Positions 9,793 to 20,828 are shown, counted from the first letter of the stretch. The stretch: 30,022 nt of DNA from Guillardia theta CCMP2712 (GCF_000315625.1 NW_005434600.1:207252-237273); one strand, 5' to 3'. The notes: a model not told the origin generated them from the letters alone. Program-made: numbers and translations.

Positions 9793-12700
9793 ATAACATG
9801 ATCATGATCACGATCACGATCATGATCATCATCAACAACAACAACAACTACAATGCTCACCCAAGTCTCTCAAAGATCAAGAGATTTCCAAGAGCATCTC
9901 CGACTACTCCTCGACTTTTATCAAAGAGTTTGCAGCTCACAATCTCATGCAGCCCCTCCCTATCAGGGTGAAGACTCGCCACAACCTCGAACAATTCTGA
10001 GCCAGGCGAAGGTGGGAGATTGTTCGAATGTATCTCAATTAAATCCATGTCTCCTAGCCACCTCAACGCGCAGGCTGATCCGTCCTTGTAAGAGCCGTCG
10101 TGGACGAGTCCCTGCGAGGTTGCGAGTGAGTGAAGAAGGGAGGGAGGGAGGGAGGAGGAGAGGAGAGGTGCGGAGAGAAGGAGAGAGAGAGAGATGGAGG
10201 GAGAGATGAAGAGAGAGGGAGGGAGGCAGGGAGGGAGGCAGGGAGGGAGAGAGGGAGGGAGGGAGAGTTGGGGATGGATGGGATTAAAGGATGGATGGGC
10301 TGAAGAGACTGATAGATTTCTAGACTCAACGAGTGACATTGCAATGCAGCTTGTGCAAGGTACATCACTTTAACACCTCGTTTACCTTGCCGACGTAAGG
10401 TATCTTATGGTCGGGTTCCCCCGGTAAGATGTCAACTTTCAGCTTCATGTGGAGCTCTCCTATCCTCCCAAATCTTCTCCCTGCGAGAGAATTTGACGAA
10501 CAAGTTGCAACAGCGAGGACGGGGAGAAAGAGATCGGAGGATGAGGGGGAAAAAAGATTCACACCTGTAGCTTGCATCTCTTTGTCAAAGGATGCCGCAT
10601 CTCTGCTGGAAACTCAAGTCATGTTGTGACATGTTCACTCGTTCACAACCTCTCGTCAAGAGAAGAGCATTTGACAAGGAACAACTCGCTCGCTGCTGAA
10701 GCGAAGAAGACTCCAAACTGATCTGTAGAATGAAGGTATGTGAACACCTGTCCAGCGAATGCGTCAGAAGGTGCTAGGCTGGTGTGAACGAGCACAAAGG
10801 ATGAGAAAGCAAACAAGAGTACATCCTTGACAAGTCGATACAATCTTTTTGAAAGAAGTTTTCTCTGTTTGCTTTCTATGATCTCACCTTCTTTACTTCC
10901 TTGATGCCAATCAGTCTGATATCGAACGTAACATCAGGATCTTGGTCCTCCCGAGGTTTTGAGATGACACTTTCTATCTCCCACGCTGCTATCACTGCCT
11001 TCTCTCCTCGTTGAAATTCTTGAGAGTCGTCCTAAACAGTCGTGAGGAGGACTGAGAGGGTGGAAGAGGCTGAGGAAGGTGAAGCATAGATAAAGGTGAT
11101 GGAGGAGAAGCAGGATGAGCGAGAGGAAAGGAGGATGAGCGAGAGGAGGAGAAGGAGCGAGAAGAGGAGGAGGAGGAGGAGGAGGAGGAGGAGGAGGAGA
11201 GAGACAGGAGAGGGACAGGAGGAGCAGGAGAAGGAAGGGGAAGAAAGGAGGTGGAAGAGGAGCAGGAGGACGAGGACGAGGGAGAAGATGAGGACGAGGA
11301 GGACGAGAAGAAGAATTGCAGCAAACCTCTCTCTGTTTGTCTTCTTCTTTGTCCTGTAAGTATGAAGACGCGGAGCTTTTTGGATCGTTCGTCTCTACAT
11401 AGGAGACGGTGAGGAAGATCTCTGAGTCGATCGCTGCTGCTTCAGGATCAAGTGCCGAAGGTACTGAAGATCAGGTCATGCACAGACACTGGCTAGTGAA
11501 GAAGAGGGAGAGGGAGAGGGAAAGAGAAAATGGGGAGAGGAAGACCGGGACAGACAGCAAGGGCGAGGGAGAGAGAAGTGGAAAGGGAGGGGGCAGAAGG
11601 CGGAGCGGCGGAGGAGGAAAGGGGAAGGGGGAAACAGGGCGGGAAAACTAGAGAAGAGAAAGATGATTGAAGGTGGGCAGGGAGGAAGAGGGAGGAAGGA
11701 GAGCAGGTGAGCAGGCTGATCGTCCTCACTGTCAGTCTGAAGCTTCGAAGATGCTATCAGCGACCACATGTGCCCTGGCATGAGCTGCATGCTCCAGATC
11801 TGAGCAAGAGTCAGCGACAGCGAGAGCAGCAGCAGCCATCGCATCGTCCACCTCCTGCAGAGAGTCGTCGCTGAAAATTCTCATCCTGTTGCTAGCGTCG
11901 ACGGGGCTTTCAGTGAGGAGGAGGAGGCATCGATGTCTTGAGCTGTGGGTCATCGACACTACGTTCTCCGCAAGCTTCACGCTCCTCTGATAGATGGTTG
12001 AAGTTTGCCTGCGATCATGTTAAGATGTGAAAGCGCTGGAAATCTTGCATTGAAATGGAAATCTAATCGAATGTGATGAAAATTCCTCCGAATGTCTTCC
12101 AAGATGTTCTAGTTTCCTTCCCCACGTGAAAAACAACTCTCTAATCGTTTGCAGTCGAGCTTGTACTTTGATTTACCTGTCTTCTGCCAACTTGCCAAAT
12201 TGCAAGCAATCCTTCTCGTTGATCCAGACCAAAGAAGCTGACAAGTGTCAGAGGATGTGAGAAACAAAGAAACAAAAGATGTTCGTGAGAAAGAAAACTG
12301 AAACATGGGACAAAACCATGATATGAAAGAACACAGTGAAAGATCATTGCAGGAACAATATCATAAACGCCATCAACATTCGTACACAACGGCACAACTA
12401 TCAACAACAGCAATGATATTCCAACGTCATCATAACAAAGTTCAACATGGAAACGACAACATCACAACATGAACATCCAACAGGCAAGCACGTCTCAAGG
12501 AAGAAGATCTCACTCGGCATCAGCTCTGTGTGTAAGCTGCAGACAGCCTTGACTTTCTCAATTCCGTTGATCCTCTTGACCTCCAACTCCCCTGACCGCA
12601 AATGAATCCAGGCGTTGTAGTTGGAGTGGAGGAAAATCCCATGAACTGCCTGCTCCGTCTCCTCCACGTGTATGCTCACTGCCGTTTCTCCCACCCGCAG

Positions 12701-15700
12701 AGAACATACTTCCTAGGAGGAGTAAGATGAGCGTGAATGGATCTCAGGTCAAACTTCTCACTATCAACGTCATGACGTCCACAATCCCTGATGTCTTGGA
12801 TGGTATAGGAAAGATATGGGCGATTCCCGTGCTTGACCCTACCACAGCAACTTGATCGCAAACACAATGTTGGTTGTATTGTTGATATGAAAGCTTGTCC
12901 GGAAGCTGCCAAAGGTAGACAGAACGGAGATGAACTGGGAATGCAAGCGTTGTGAACATTGTCTGCAACGTTTGACCATGAACAATCTGTACAATATTTG
13001 AGACCCATTGAGCTACAATCACCTTGACTTCCATGCTGTCGTTTTTCAACATGTGGACCTGTAACTTCAGTGTGAGAAAACTTAAATGACCTCATTGGGC
13101 CATACCGCAGAGATCTGGTGTTCAAACTGACGAGAGTGTTTTAGTTTGACTTCTGACTTTTTGTTGGAGTGTGTAAGAATTTCAAACAGACTCAGTACGC
13201 TGTCAACGGCAACTGTAAACAAGTTACAGAAAAAGAAATGATGTAATTGAGAGCAAAAATCACCAACAAGAGAAGCAAGCTGATGAGGAGTCAAAGATTG
13301 GTTGCCATCTGTCTTGATCGACGTGTCGTACTTGACAACGCTTGCCATGTTGATGTTTCCAATTTTCGGAGTCCAAACGTGAAGATAATCTTCCTGACTT
13401 GAGTTCATGACAGACTTTCTCATGTTGATCAATCGGATCTCCATCTCTGTGACTTGTACAAGGTGTCCATGAGGTAGCGATGTGATGAAGACTGTGTTTG
13501 CGTCTTCGCACAATCCTGCAGGGGAGAAGAAACGTGAAATGATCGAAACGCAGATGGAAGAAGGCTTGAACAATATAGGAAAACAAAAGACTGATTTCAA
13601 ACATGACGGAAGTATGAGAAGGGCAGAAGGGGAAAAGAACAATGGATGCATTTCGAGAAAAAATCAGCTGAAGGGGAGCAATACGTTTGATAAGAGAAAG
13701 ACAACAAAAACAAGCACACGTTTAAGTTTAGACGACACAGAGATGGTAAGCAAATTAAGAAATGCGCATAGAAACACGTTGGGCATGCACAAAAATCTTT
13801 GATAGATAAGTAGTAAATGTTGTCAAAATTTCAACTTGGTTTTATCATTACCTGGTAGAGTCACTGGCACGAATTCATGCCCGTCAAGTTCCAAAACCTA
13901 TCAAAGACAAAGGTTAGATGTTGTACAAACATGTCATGCGAACATAGCAATCAATGAAGAGTGTAGTGGTATCAAAATACATCTAAAACCACATCGAAAT
14001 CATCATGGAATAATGTCACATTCCAGACACATGATGTCGCTCCAATACACCAGAAGCAATTTGCTCACGATTTGAGAACATCTCTACCCCTCTCTCAAAT
14101 CACTACACGCGTCATGTTGAGATAAGCAGAGCAAACACAGGCAACATGATGGTTGTTACATTCTCACACTCCCTCACCTTGGTCTGATTGATAGAGGCAA
14201 ACGAGAACACCAGGTGAGAATCAAAAGCTCGAAGACGCTGAATGTTGCTGCCGTTGTCATGGGGTTGCACATGCAGGATGTGGAGGCCTCTCAGTGCAAA
14301 GATGTCGCTACACTCGGGCATTTCCGGCCCTTCTTCAATAATCTTCGACACCTTGTAGATTATAATGTTACGTGTGAGATCGTGATAAGAAGCAGAATTG
14401 TGATGACGAGGAAAATAGAAATTTACAGATGAAGATCAAGCATGAAGGACGGATGTAGTCGTTGCAGACAAACACATCTTCACGACAAAACAAACAAAAC
14501 GTCATCTCATGGGCGTCATGATACCATTCCTTCACAGCCCACCACAACCCTTGTTACGATTGCATCTCTATGAAATTCGTAACAAACACTCACTTCCAAC
14601 CCGCTCCTGCACAATCTCAGGCAGGAATCAGACCCTTCTCCACAGGCAAGAAGCAGCTGTTCAAACAAGTTCTTCAGCGAGAGAACAAACATCGCAGCAA
14701 CATTGCAACGACCTGCATTTCTCCATCGCCCAGGAAATCAACGGCTATCGCATCTTTGATACTTCCCAGCGACTCTTCGAAAGGGCTGCAGATGAGAAGA
14801 AACGTCACTGGGAGTTCTTCAATACACACCTAGTCTACAAACCTGCACATGACTTCTACCCCAGGAATCTCTTGATCTGTTTGAGAATTGTTCTCAATGT
14901 GATGGGACAATTTGGTGATGTCGAGGATGCTTGTGTAGCCAGTCTTTGTACACCAGAGCTGCAGAGTTCTGTGCGCACGATCAGAGCAGTGATTTTGTAC
15001 TACATCCATCAACATGAATTTATCAAATGGTAAAAAGGTGCAATATGATCTCCATCACCAACATGAAAGTTTTGGAATGCAAACAGCAGCATCATTACCC
15101 CCAGCACCAACACGAATACGTTGCATTGCAGACAGCAAAATGAAAGCACCTTTCTTGAGATCTCAAAATCGTTGCGACCCGCGGGTTGGACAGCGGAATG
15201 TTTGTGTCGATTCGCTTCACATTGATCGTCACGTTGGCTGATTTTGATTCTCCTGAGCAAACAATTAATGCTGTATTCTTGCCAAAATACATCGTTGTCA
15301 TCAATCAAAATCATTGACACGATTCATAGCTTATTGCAATCAGATCGCAATGATCGCTTCCTCCTCTGTTCTGTCTTTTACTGCTTTTCCTCTTGCTACC
15401 CATTTTCGCCAAGCTGCACATGCTTGTTGCTCACATTGAATTCTTCCTTATCTGTCTCTCCCTCCTCCCCCTTCCCTTCTCCCTTCCCTTTTTCTTTATC
15501 ACCATCAAAATTTTGCCGCTATTGCACACATTCTCATTACCCGACACTGACAAGATATGCATCTGCCCGTCGTTCGAACCCAAGATCCAATGCATACTCC
15601 TCTTCTTCCGGTTCGAACCTGGAAACACAATCATCTCTACAAAGTTTGTGTTGACACCATCGACTTCAGGATCATACGAGCAACGGAAGAAACGTCTGCT

Positions 15701-16963
15701 GCATCAACTCTCTCGCAACCCCTCCCCTCTTCAAGTTCCACATGAGCAACCTGGGCCTGCCGGCACTGCAAGGGAGGAAGCGACCGCGAAACGAGATGTA
15801 ATCTACGATGAGGTCAAGCATGTGTTATATCATCTAGAGAACTACAGTGTGCTCTCCTCGTAGACCCTGATCGCCCACTGCGATGATGGAAGATGAGGAT
15901 ACAAGAACGCACCCACCTCCAAGTTCCGTCCCTGCACGCCAGGCAGCAGCGGCCAGCAAGTCAGGAGCACGGGGACATTGCAAGAGATTTTTACCGCATG
16001 GTAACACCAGGCTCGTCTCAGGGTGTAGAGTAGAAAAGCTCCAAGGGCCTTGAAGCAGATTGAAGTTGAGCTTGTTGGATTCTGAAGCAAGATTTTCATC
16101 ATTTTTTCAATTCTTCACTCTCCTCCTAATACTCACCCCCCTCTCTCTCCCCCCCCCCTCCCCTGGTCAATACCTACTCTCCTCTCTCTTCTCCTCTCTC
16201 TTCTCCTCTTCTTCCTCCCGTAATTGAGTTTTCTCATTCTCTCACCTTCGTACTTGATCGAGCATGTCTCCAGGTCTACAATCCCCTTCTCATCTTCGAA
16301 CAACAACGCCATCAGCGGGCAGTCTTCGAAGTCCGTGTCGTTCGGGGGCAGCAGGAAGCACCAGGAGATCAGTCTCGTGTTTGGCCCTGGAACTCCCTTC
16401 ACAAGATTGTACTCTGTCGAGCCTCCTGATGTTCTGATCCAAAGATGCATGCCCCCTCTTGATCTCTGAAGGTTGAAGAGATGGAAGATAGTGTTCCAGC
16501 AGCATACCATCACCAGCTCCTCCCCCCTCTTCGGCCCTGCCCTCTGACACATCAGCGCACCATCGGGAAGCGGGAAGTAGACTCCTTGGCTGGGATTCTG
16601 GAGCCTTCCCTGGGCTATGACCTTCTCAAGGGATCCGTTCAGGTGTACGAGAACTTTCTCGAAGGACTTGGTCGAGTCGTCCCAGCGCACTATACTCCAT
16701 GAGAAGCACCGGGTGAGGAGGAGAATGCTGTCGACTTCTTCGTCGTCTCCATGCAGTGTCGCACATCCTGTGATGCCGGAAAACATGGGCCACGAGCCGA
16801 AAAGACGCAAGGGCTCGTCATGCTCGCCCTGTGGGTTCAGTTGCCACAGCATGACCTTCGCCAGCGTAGCAGAGAACAGACATTCTTCGTGGCGATCTAC
16901 AAACCTTCCTACTGTTGCTGCCACGACCGAGGAGGGCTGTCGGCAGTTCTTGACGCTCAACAT
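7864..16963 (-). CDS. DDB1/CPSF-A/MMS1 superfamily multi-beta-propeller protein, about 30 exons
   Basis: Members are scaffolds of the CUL4 ubiquitin ligase (DDB1), of mRNA 3'-end processing (CPSF160) or of the U2 snRNP (SF3B3). Which role applies here is unresolved. Exons: 16963-16246, 16081-15917, 15802-15751, 15695-15503, 15277-15150, 14968-14843, 14785-14713, 14671-14525, 14351-14178, 13897-13852, 13515-13264, 13212-13106, 13058-12762, 12712-12475, 12237-12177, 12008-11852, 11799-11730, 11463-11327, 11031-10888, 10747-10650, 10605-10565, 10480-10386, 10111-9861, 9647-9612, 9566-9500, 9437-9402 (doubtful), 9244-9208, 8830-8774, 8313-8192 and 8142-7864, about 1467 aa. Telling motifs: SSVVAATVGRF and SILLLTRCFSW (N-terminal propeller), GPWSFSTLHPE, HLVFSFASINQTKVLELDG, HLVQVTEMEIRLI, LVWINEKDCLQFGKL, IKEVKKVFTYL, FVTTDGAIGSV and TGLVDGDFLQLLL. 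These follow the family order. The final ~90 residues form a highly charged tail. A further first exon at 17078 (MAARMEAPW) would also splice in phase. Confidence 0.8.
8330..8770. repeat. Polypurine block in an intron of the DDB1-like gene
   Basis: A/G-rich on the plus strand for over 400 bp, so polypyrimidine in the transcript. It occupies the intron between exons 8830-8774 and 8313-8192. Its open frames are low-complexity only. Confidence 0.8.
8905..9200. repeat. Polypurine block with tandem GGAGGGGGG-type units
   Basis: The intron 8831-9207 of the DDB1-like gene is nearly pure A/G on the plus strand. It contains about four units resembling GAGGACAGGAGGAAGAAA (about 8940-9040). Confidence 0.8.
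9296..9330. repeat. CTG/CAG trinucleotide run
   Basis: About eleven CTG units (CAG on the transcribed strand) lie in the intron between the exons at 9402 and 9244. A poly-Gln or poly-Ala exon is possible but ends at once in a stop (Gln frame), so I treat it as intronic. Confidence 0.8.
9722..9845. repeat. CGTAGT, ATC and ATCACG repeats
   Basis: A GTAGTC run, a CAT trinucleotide run (about 9751-9791), an imperfect ATGATCACGATC array and an AACAAC run follow each other in the intron between exons 10111-9861 and 9647-9612. Confidence 0.85.
10139..10270. repeat. GGGA tetranucleotide microsatellite
   Basis: GGGA and GGCAGGGA units occupy much of the intron between the DDB1-like exons ending at 10386 and starting at 10111. 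Confidence 0.85.
11095..11315. repeat. GAG-rich polypurine block in an intron
   Basis: GAG, GAGGAC and GAGCAG units on the plus strand fill the intron 11032-11326 of the minus-strand DDB1-like gene. Confidence 0.8.
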
Positions 16964-17877
16964 TGAGCAAGAAGATCAACGAAACTTGCTGCAAGTATCG
17001 TAGCTACGGCAACAAACTACCCGACTGACCCCTCTCCCATCATCCAAGGCGCTTCCATCCTCGCAGCCATGGCGGGAGCATCATCGAAAGCGTATCACCA
17101 TGATGCATAACGGCGGGTCGACCCACACCAGCATCGCGCTACCTCCTTCCTCCCTCTCCCCCTCGCATCACCCTGCAATGCAATGCCCTGCCATGCGACT
17201 GCCCAGTGCAACTACCCTACCCCGCTTAAGACCTTGGAAAACCAACATAGTGACGGGTCCTGGGTGCCTTGCGCAGAGGGGAAGCTACCAGGGAAGCTAC
17301 CAGCCACGGAGACGCGGTCGTTCTATGAGAGAAAGGATGACGAAATCAGGTGAAAGGCATGATACTGGTTTAGATGTCTTTGCTCTATCCATCAACTCAT
17401 GCAAGCTGAAGGATTTTCCGGGAATAGAGGAGGAAAGGGGATTGCACGCTTTTAAGCATCGTTCATCACAAAGCTTGCCAACATGACACGCAAAAGAAAA
17501 AGGATCCGCACACAGGGAATGATTTGATCGTTAGGACACACTAAGACACAGATCTTCCTTTCCCATCAATACATAATCTCAGTTCTCATACAGTTGCGAA
17601 AATCTGAAAAACAATTGACCAGATACGATCATGAAGTAGGCGCGCAAAAGCTACAAAAGATGCGCAGTATGCATCTCAACACGTATCATCCATATGCAAT
17701 ACAAACCACGACACCTTTTTGATCGGCTGCAAGGATCAGTCATATCATACTTGTTCAAATACATTTCTGCTATTTCGTTCATTTCGTGTATCGGTCACGA
17801 TACCTTGTGCCAATCTGAAGTACATCGATACAACTTGTGCATAATACCATTGCTCCACTTGCCATAATACAATGCTC
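16964..17877. other. Intergenic region, DDB1-like gene 5' side to M1 3' side
   Basis: It holds a possible upstream first exon of the DDB1-like gene (ATG at 17078, phase-compatible). There is also a tandem pair of the 13-mer GGGAAGCTACCAG around 17280-17305. From 17520 to 17877 the sequence is AT-richer and probably contains the 3' UTR of M1. I see no convincing additional gene. Confidence 0.5.
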
Positions 17878-18279
17878 CTACTTCCTACGCAGGCCCTCGA
17901 AGTACTTCTGTGCATGCGACCGCACCTGCGACGCTGTCTTCGTTCCGATCGCCCTCGAGATGAAGTAGGCGACTCCTCTCCCCAGCCCTACCCGCACGCG
18001 CCCGTCCTGAGCGACCCTCGTCTCAGTGTCGGGGCAGTAGTCTCTGAGCGCGACGAGGAAGCGCTGATGCTCGTCCTCCGTCCAGCCCCGAGAGGCCCCT
18101 GATAGGAGCAGCGGAGCAACGGAATGTTGATCCCCCATGCTCAGGGCGGGAGTGAGGTTGATGATGGGAGGTGGAGCGGAGGAGGGAGGAGGGAAGATGG
18201 CGTCGATGGCATCTTCCAAGAGAACCGAGTCCTCTTGCCACCCCCGTTGCTGCGACAGCGACCATTGCAAGCTGCTCAT
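17878..18279 (-). CDS. SHAQKYF-class MYB-like protein M1
   Basis: This is a predicted single-MYB-repeat DNA-binding protein of 133 aa from the ATG at 18279. The frame stays open to 18360 but without an ATG. Residues 17-29 carry the family motif DSVLLEDAIDAIF. Residues 64-129 are the MYB domain, from RGWTEDEHQRF to SQVRSHAQKYF. The first tryptophan of the repeat is present. The usual second tryptophan is absent, and the helix 1-2 region is longer than in plant SHAQKYF proteins (insert around YCPDTETRVAQDGRVRVGLG). The linker is Pro/Ser-rich. It is intronless, like the other three copies in the window. Specific targets are unknown; plant relatives bind TATCC or GATAA-type sites. Confidence 0.88.
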   Translation of the reverse strand: MSSLQWSLSQQRGWQEDSVLLEDAIDAIFPPPSSAPPPIINLTPALSMGDQHSVAPLLLSGASRGWTEDEHQRFLVALRDYCPDTETRVAQDGRVRVGLGRGVAYFISRAIGTKTASQVRSHAQKYFEGLRRK

Positions 18280-18353
18280 GGCACCGTCGGGATGATCTGG
18301 ACCGCTGTGCGCCAAGGATATCTTGGAGGTCAGCTCAAAGAGCTCGATGTCAG

Positions 18354-18412
18354 CAGTCACGAGAGGGTACGTGACAGGTGCAGTTGAACCTTTGTAGGAA
18401 ACAATTCGTCCC
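18354..18412. repeat. 59-bp direct repeat, copy 1
   Basis: It begins CAGTCACGAGAGGGTACGTG and ends ATTCGTCCC. It differs from copy 2 at one base. It lies just 5' of M1. Confidence 0.92.
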
Positions 18413-18530
18413 CTCTACAACGACACGGTTTACTCGGCAAGTTTTGTGAGCGCGGGCCCGGAACCGGAGCAGCCAAGTTACTCCGAGGCTCCGACGACCC
18501 GCCTCCTTTCCCTTCATCTCCATCTTTCTG

Positions 18531-18589
18531 CAGTCACGAGAGGGTACGTGACAGGTGCAGTTGAACCTTTGCAGGAAACAATTCGTCCC
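18531..18589. repeat. 59-bp direct repeat, copy 2
   Basis: Near-identical to the block at 18354-18412, 177 bp away. It lies between the divergent genes M1 and P1. A shorter, diverged version starts at 19501 upstream of P2. Confidence 0.92.
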
Positions 18590-18815
18590 ATCTGCAATCA
18601 ACACTGTTTACGGCTCTCTCAAAACAAATCCTGTCCTCTTGCCAACCCCCTTTCCCACAACCCCACTTCACTGCCATTCCCTTCCTCTGCAGGCTTCCTA
18701 CCTCACGCCATCATCAGGCTCAAGTCCATCCCACCTCCATTCTTTCCCTTCGTCTCCATCTTTCTCTCCCTCTCCCTTGATCCCCTCTTAGCCTTATCCC
18801 CAGATCTTGCCTCCC

Positions 18816-19106
18816 ATGATCCTCGCCTTCCTACGTGTAGCTCCTCCCTTTCAGTGGAGAGCTCGAGTGCTGGCCGGTTTCCTCCTGTTCGCGGCCGCAG
18901 CGCGAGCAGCAGCCAAGCATGCCTGCATGCTGCTGGCAGACGATGCTCCCTGCGACCTGCCTGATCCTCCTTCTCCTGCTGACACGCCGTCTCGCATGGT
19001 GCAGACGCCGCGACAAGGGGCCTTCGACAAACGCCGGCTGCTCCGGCCAGAGTACGGGGAGACGTTCAAGGTGCGGAGGGCGTCGGAGGAGCAGAGGGTG
19101 AGATGA
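18816..19106 (+). CDS. Small hydrophobic-leader protein P1
   Basis: The function is unknown. It is a 96-residue ORF from the ATG at 18816. It has a hydrophobic N-terminal stretch (ARVLAGFLLFAAAARAAA), compatible with a signal peptide or membrane anchor. Then comes LLADDAP, a Pro-rich linker, and the family C terminus FDKRRLLRPEYGETFKVRRA. That last block is shared with P2, P3 and P4, while the N-terminal half is the most diverged of the four. Conservation of the C terminus across diverged copies argues that it is translated and selected. It is divergent to M1. Confidence 0.7.
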   Translation: MILAFLRVAPPFQWRARVLAGFLLFAAAARAAAKHACMLLADDAPCDLPDPPSPADTPSRMVQTPRQGAFDKRRLLRPEYGETFKVRRASEEQRVR

Positions 19107-19268
19107 GCCGCTAGACAAGCCAGGGATAGAAGTAGGGTATGTACAGGCAGGCTGTAGGTATATGTAGAAGCGCAGAAATCGTGAGTACAGAAGCAATAAA
19201 TGACGGTAGAAGAGCTGTTTGTACGCGCGAGCTATGGTGCATGGGGCCTGAGAGGGTGCAGGCTATGC

Positions 19269-19365
19269 CTCTCCCTCCCTCCCTCCCTCCCTCCCTCCCT
19301 CCCTCCCTCCCTCCCTCCCTCCCTCCCTTTCCCTCTCACTCCCTCCCTCCCTCCCTCTCTCCGTC
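19269..19365. repeat. CCCT tetranucleotide microsatellite
   Basis: About fifteen CCCT units followed by interrupted units, in the region between P1 and P2. Confidence 0.9.
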
Positions 19366-19570
19366 TTCGTCTTGCTCGCTCTTGTCTGTGTTTCTGCTCA
19401 GGGTGCGGACATGAGCGCCAGGTGACCACAGCCCCCCTCAGGCTCCCGCAAGGAAAAACTCGCCCCTGGATAAAACCCTCCCATGGCTAATAAGTGTCAG
19501 CAGTCACGAGAGGTAGTACCTGACAGATCCAGTTGTGGAGGTCACGAGGATCCCGGAAGGTCAGCCGGGG

Positions 19571-19608
19571 CTGTAGCGATGCGGGTTGAGGTCTGTTGAG
19601 AATATCCG
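19571..19608 (+). promoter_or_regulatory. Shared upstream element with AATATCC, copy 1
   Basis: The pattern GTAGCGATGCGGGTTGAG, then about 12 bp, then AATATCC lies about 160 bp upstream of P2. Similar blocks stand upstream of M2 (21103) and P3 (24461). A role as a binding site for the MYB-like proteins is inference. Confidence 0.45.
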
Positions 19609-19765
19609 AAACTTCGGAGTTGCTACACCTTCCCTCCTCCCTCCTCTCCCTGCCTATTTCAGCCTCGTCTCCTCCTGTTGTTACTCTGAGACTGCTTTGG
19701 CTCAACGGCTTTCTCTACTCCACTGCCTCCTGTCTTACCCCCTCCCCACTCTCCGTCCCCCCTCC

Positions 19766-20047
19766 ATGCTTCTTCTCTCCCTCCCTGCCCCAAACCCTCA
19801 AGCTGTCGTCTTGCTCATCAGGAGGACCTTCTCCAGCCTCGCTGCCCTGCTCCTGCTCGTCGCTGCTGCTCTGCTCGACCTGCTCGCCGACGACCTCCCT
19901 CCCCCTGCGTCTGTCCAGCCGTCCCTCCCATCCCCTGCCATACCGTCCCCGCGGGAGGGGTGCTTCGACAAGCGGAAGCTCTTGAGGGCGGAGTTTGGAG
20001 AGACGTTCAAGGTGCGGAGAGCGTCGGAGGAGAGGCGATGGGGGTAG
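19766..20047 (+). CDS. Small hydrophobic-leader protein P2
   Basis: The function is unknown; 93 aa from the ATG at 19766. Residues 1-45 are a hydrophobic leader (VVLLIRR, then LAALLLLVAAALLDLLADD), predicted signal peptide or membrane segment. Residues 46-66 are Pro/Ser-rich. Residues 67-93 are the family motif FDKRKLLRAEFGETFKVRRA followed by SEERRWG. The frame is open further upstream, but the paralogue P3 begins at the equivalent ATG. P2 and its 3' flank are duplicated as P3 at 24665. Confidence 0.75.
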   Translation: MLLLSLPAPNPQAVVLLIRRTFSSLAALLLLVAAALLDLLADDLPPPASVQPSLPSPAIPSPREGCFDKRKLLRAEFGETFKVRRASEERRWG

Positions 20048-20140
20048 ATGTCAAGGTCGGTCATATATCCAGTGGGGACTGGGAACATGCAAGTACTGGA
20101 TTAGGGAAGAGCAAGAGAGAAGAAAGGATAGGTTTATTGT

Positions 20141-20200
20141 AGGATAGGTCTAGAGCAAGATAATCGGGGATATGGTGATATGTATGATACGAATAAAGGT
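20141..20200 (+). promoter_or_regulatory. Shared 3' element downstream of P2
   Basis: The block starts TAGGATAGGTCTAGAGCAAG and continues to GATATGTATGATACGAATAA. It lies about 95 bp after the P2 stop. The same block follows P3 and P4 at similar distance, so it is probably 3' UTR or polyadenylation sequence. Confidence 0.55.
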
Positions 20201-20764
20201 AGCATGTTGTAAGGGATCAAGCTTTGTCGTGCTACATCTACCCTCGTTGTGCGATCACTAGCGCCGTCATGAGCGACTTACTGGCTTGGAGATTGGACCG
20301 TGCCGTAGAGCCATTTCACTTCATAACATCAAGAAAACTTTTGCTTGACTGAGTCGCTTCAATCCTCTTGTACCATGTATGTCAAGATCAAAGCTCTTGA
20401 TGGCTACATGGCTGTAGGTCAAGACCAGCTCCGTCAAGTACAACCCCCTGGAGCAGGAAACAGCTCTAAGTAGATGCATAGGGGATGCTCTGTCACGCTT
20501 GAGAAGCCTGGTGGATCCACAGCACTCTCCAAGGATCGTCGACAACTCCTTTGGGTGGTCTATTCTTGACGTGCTGAGTTTACCACGAGCCTGATGGTGT
20601 ACGTGTGCATTTATGTCTCTTTTCTTACAGACATAGAACTCGGATACCCGTAAGGGTTGGGGACAGACAGGACGAGGCTGCCACTACAACACGGACCACA
20701 CCTCAAGCCCTTAGCTTACTCACGACGATGACGGTTGTGGGAGCTTCATGCTTTACAAGAAGCT
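20201..20764. other. Intergenic, no gene seen
   Basis: I found no coding frame with family similarity, repeat or RNA gene here. Short open frames lack ATG context or composition typical of the neighbouring genes. Confidence 0.5.
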
Positions 20765-20828
20765 TTCTTTATTCATATCATACATGTCAACATAGCCCCG
20801 AACTGCCTTGCTCGAGACCTATCCTACC
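20765..20828 (-). promoter_or_regulatory. Orphan copy of the P-gene 3' element, inverted
   Basis: The minus-strand sequence matches the P-gene 3' element (TCATATCATACAT to GAGACCTATCCTA on the plus strand). No P gene lies at the expected place (20.85-21.1 kb, minus strand), which suggests that a P copy has been lost. Confidence 0.5.

Noticed and set aside
10888-11031. FKBP-like appearance of the exon with FQRGEKAVIAAWE
   Set aside because: Neighbouring exons align in order with the DDB1/CPSF-A family, including KEVKKVFTYL directly after. No complete FKBP fold can be read.
11493-11844. Minus-strand ORF from 11844 starting with a perfect-looking signal peptide (MRWLLLLSLSLTLAQ)
   Set aside because: The leader is the pyrimidine-rich intron between two exons of the DDB1-like gene. 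The exon beginning IWSMQLMPGHMWSL continues the preceding exon IFSDDSLQE in phase.
15560-15625. GGTTCGAACC and GTTCGAACCC motifs resembling tRNA T-loops
   Set aside because: No cloverleaf can be folded around them. They lie in a coding exon of the DDB1-like gene.
17100-17486. Plus-strand 128-codon ORF
   Set aside because: No homology, and its composition resembles intergenic sequence with a 13-mer repeat. No splice context.
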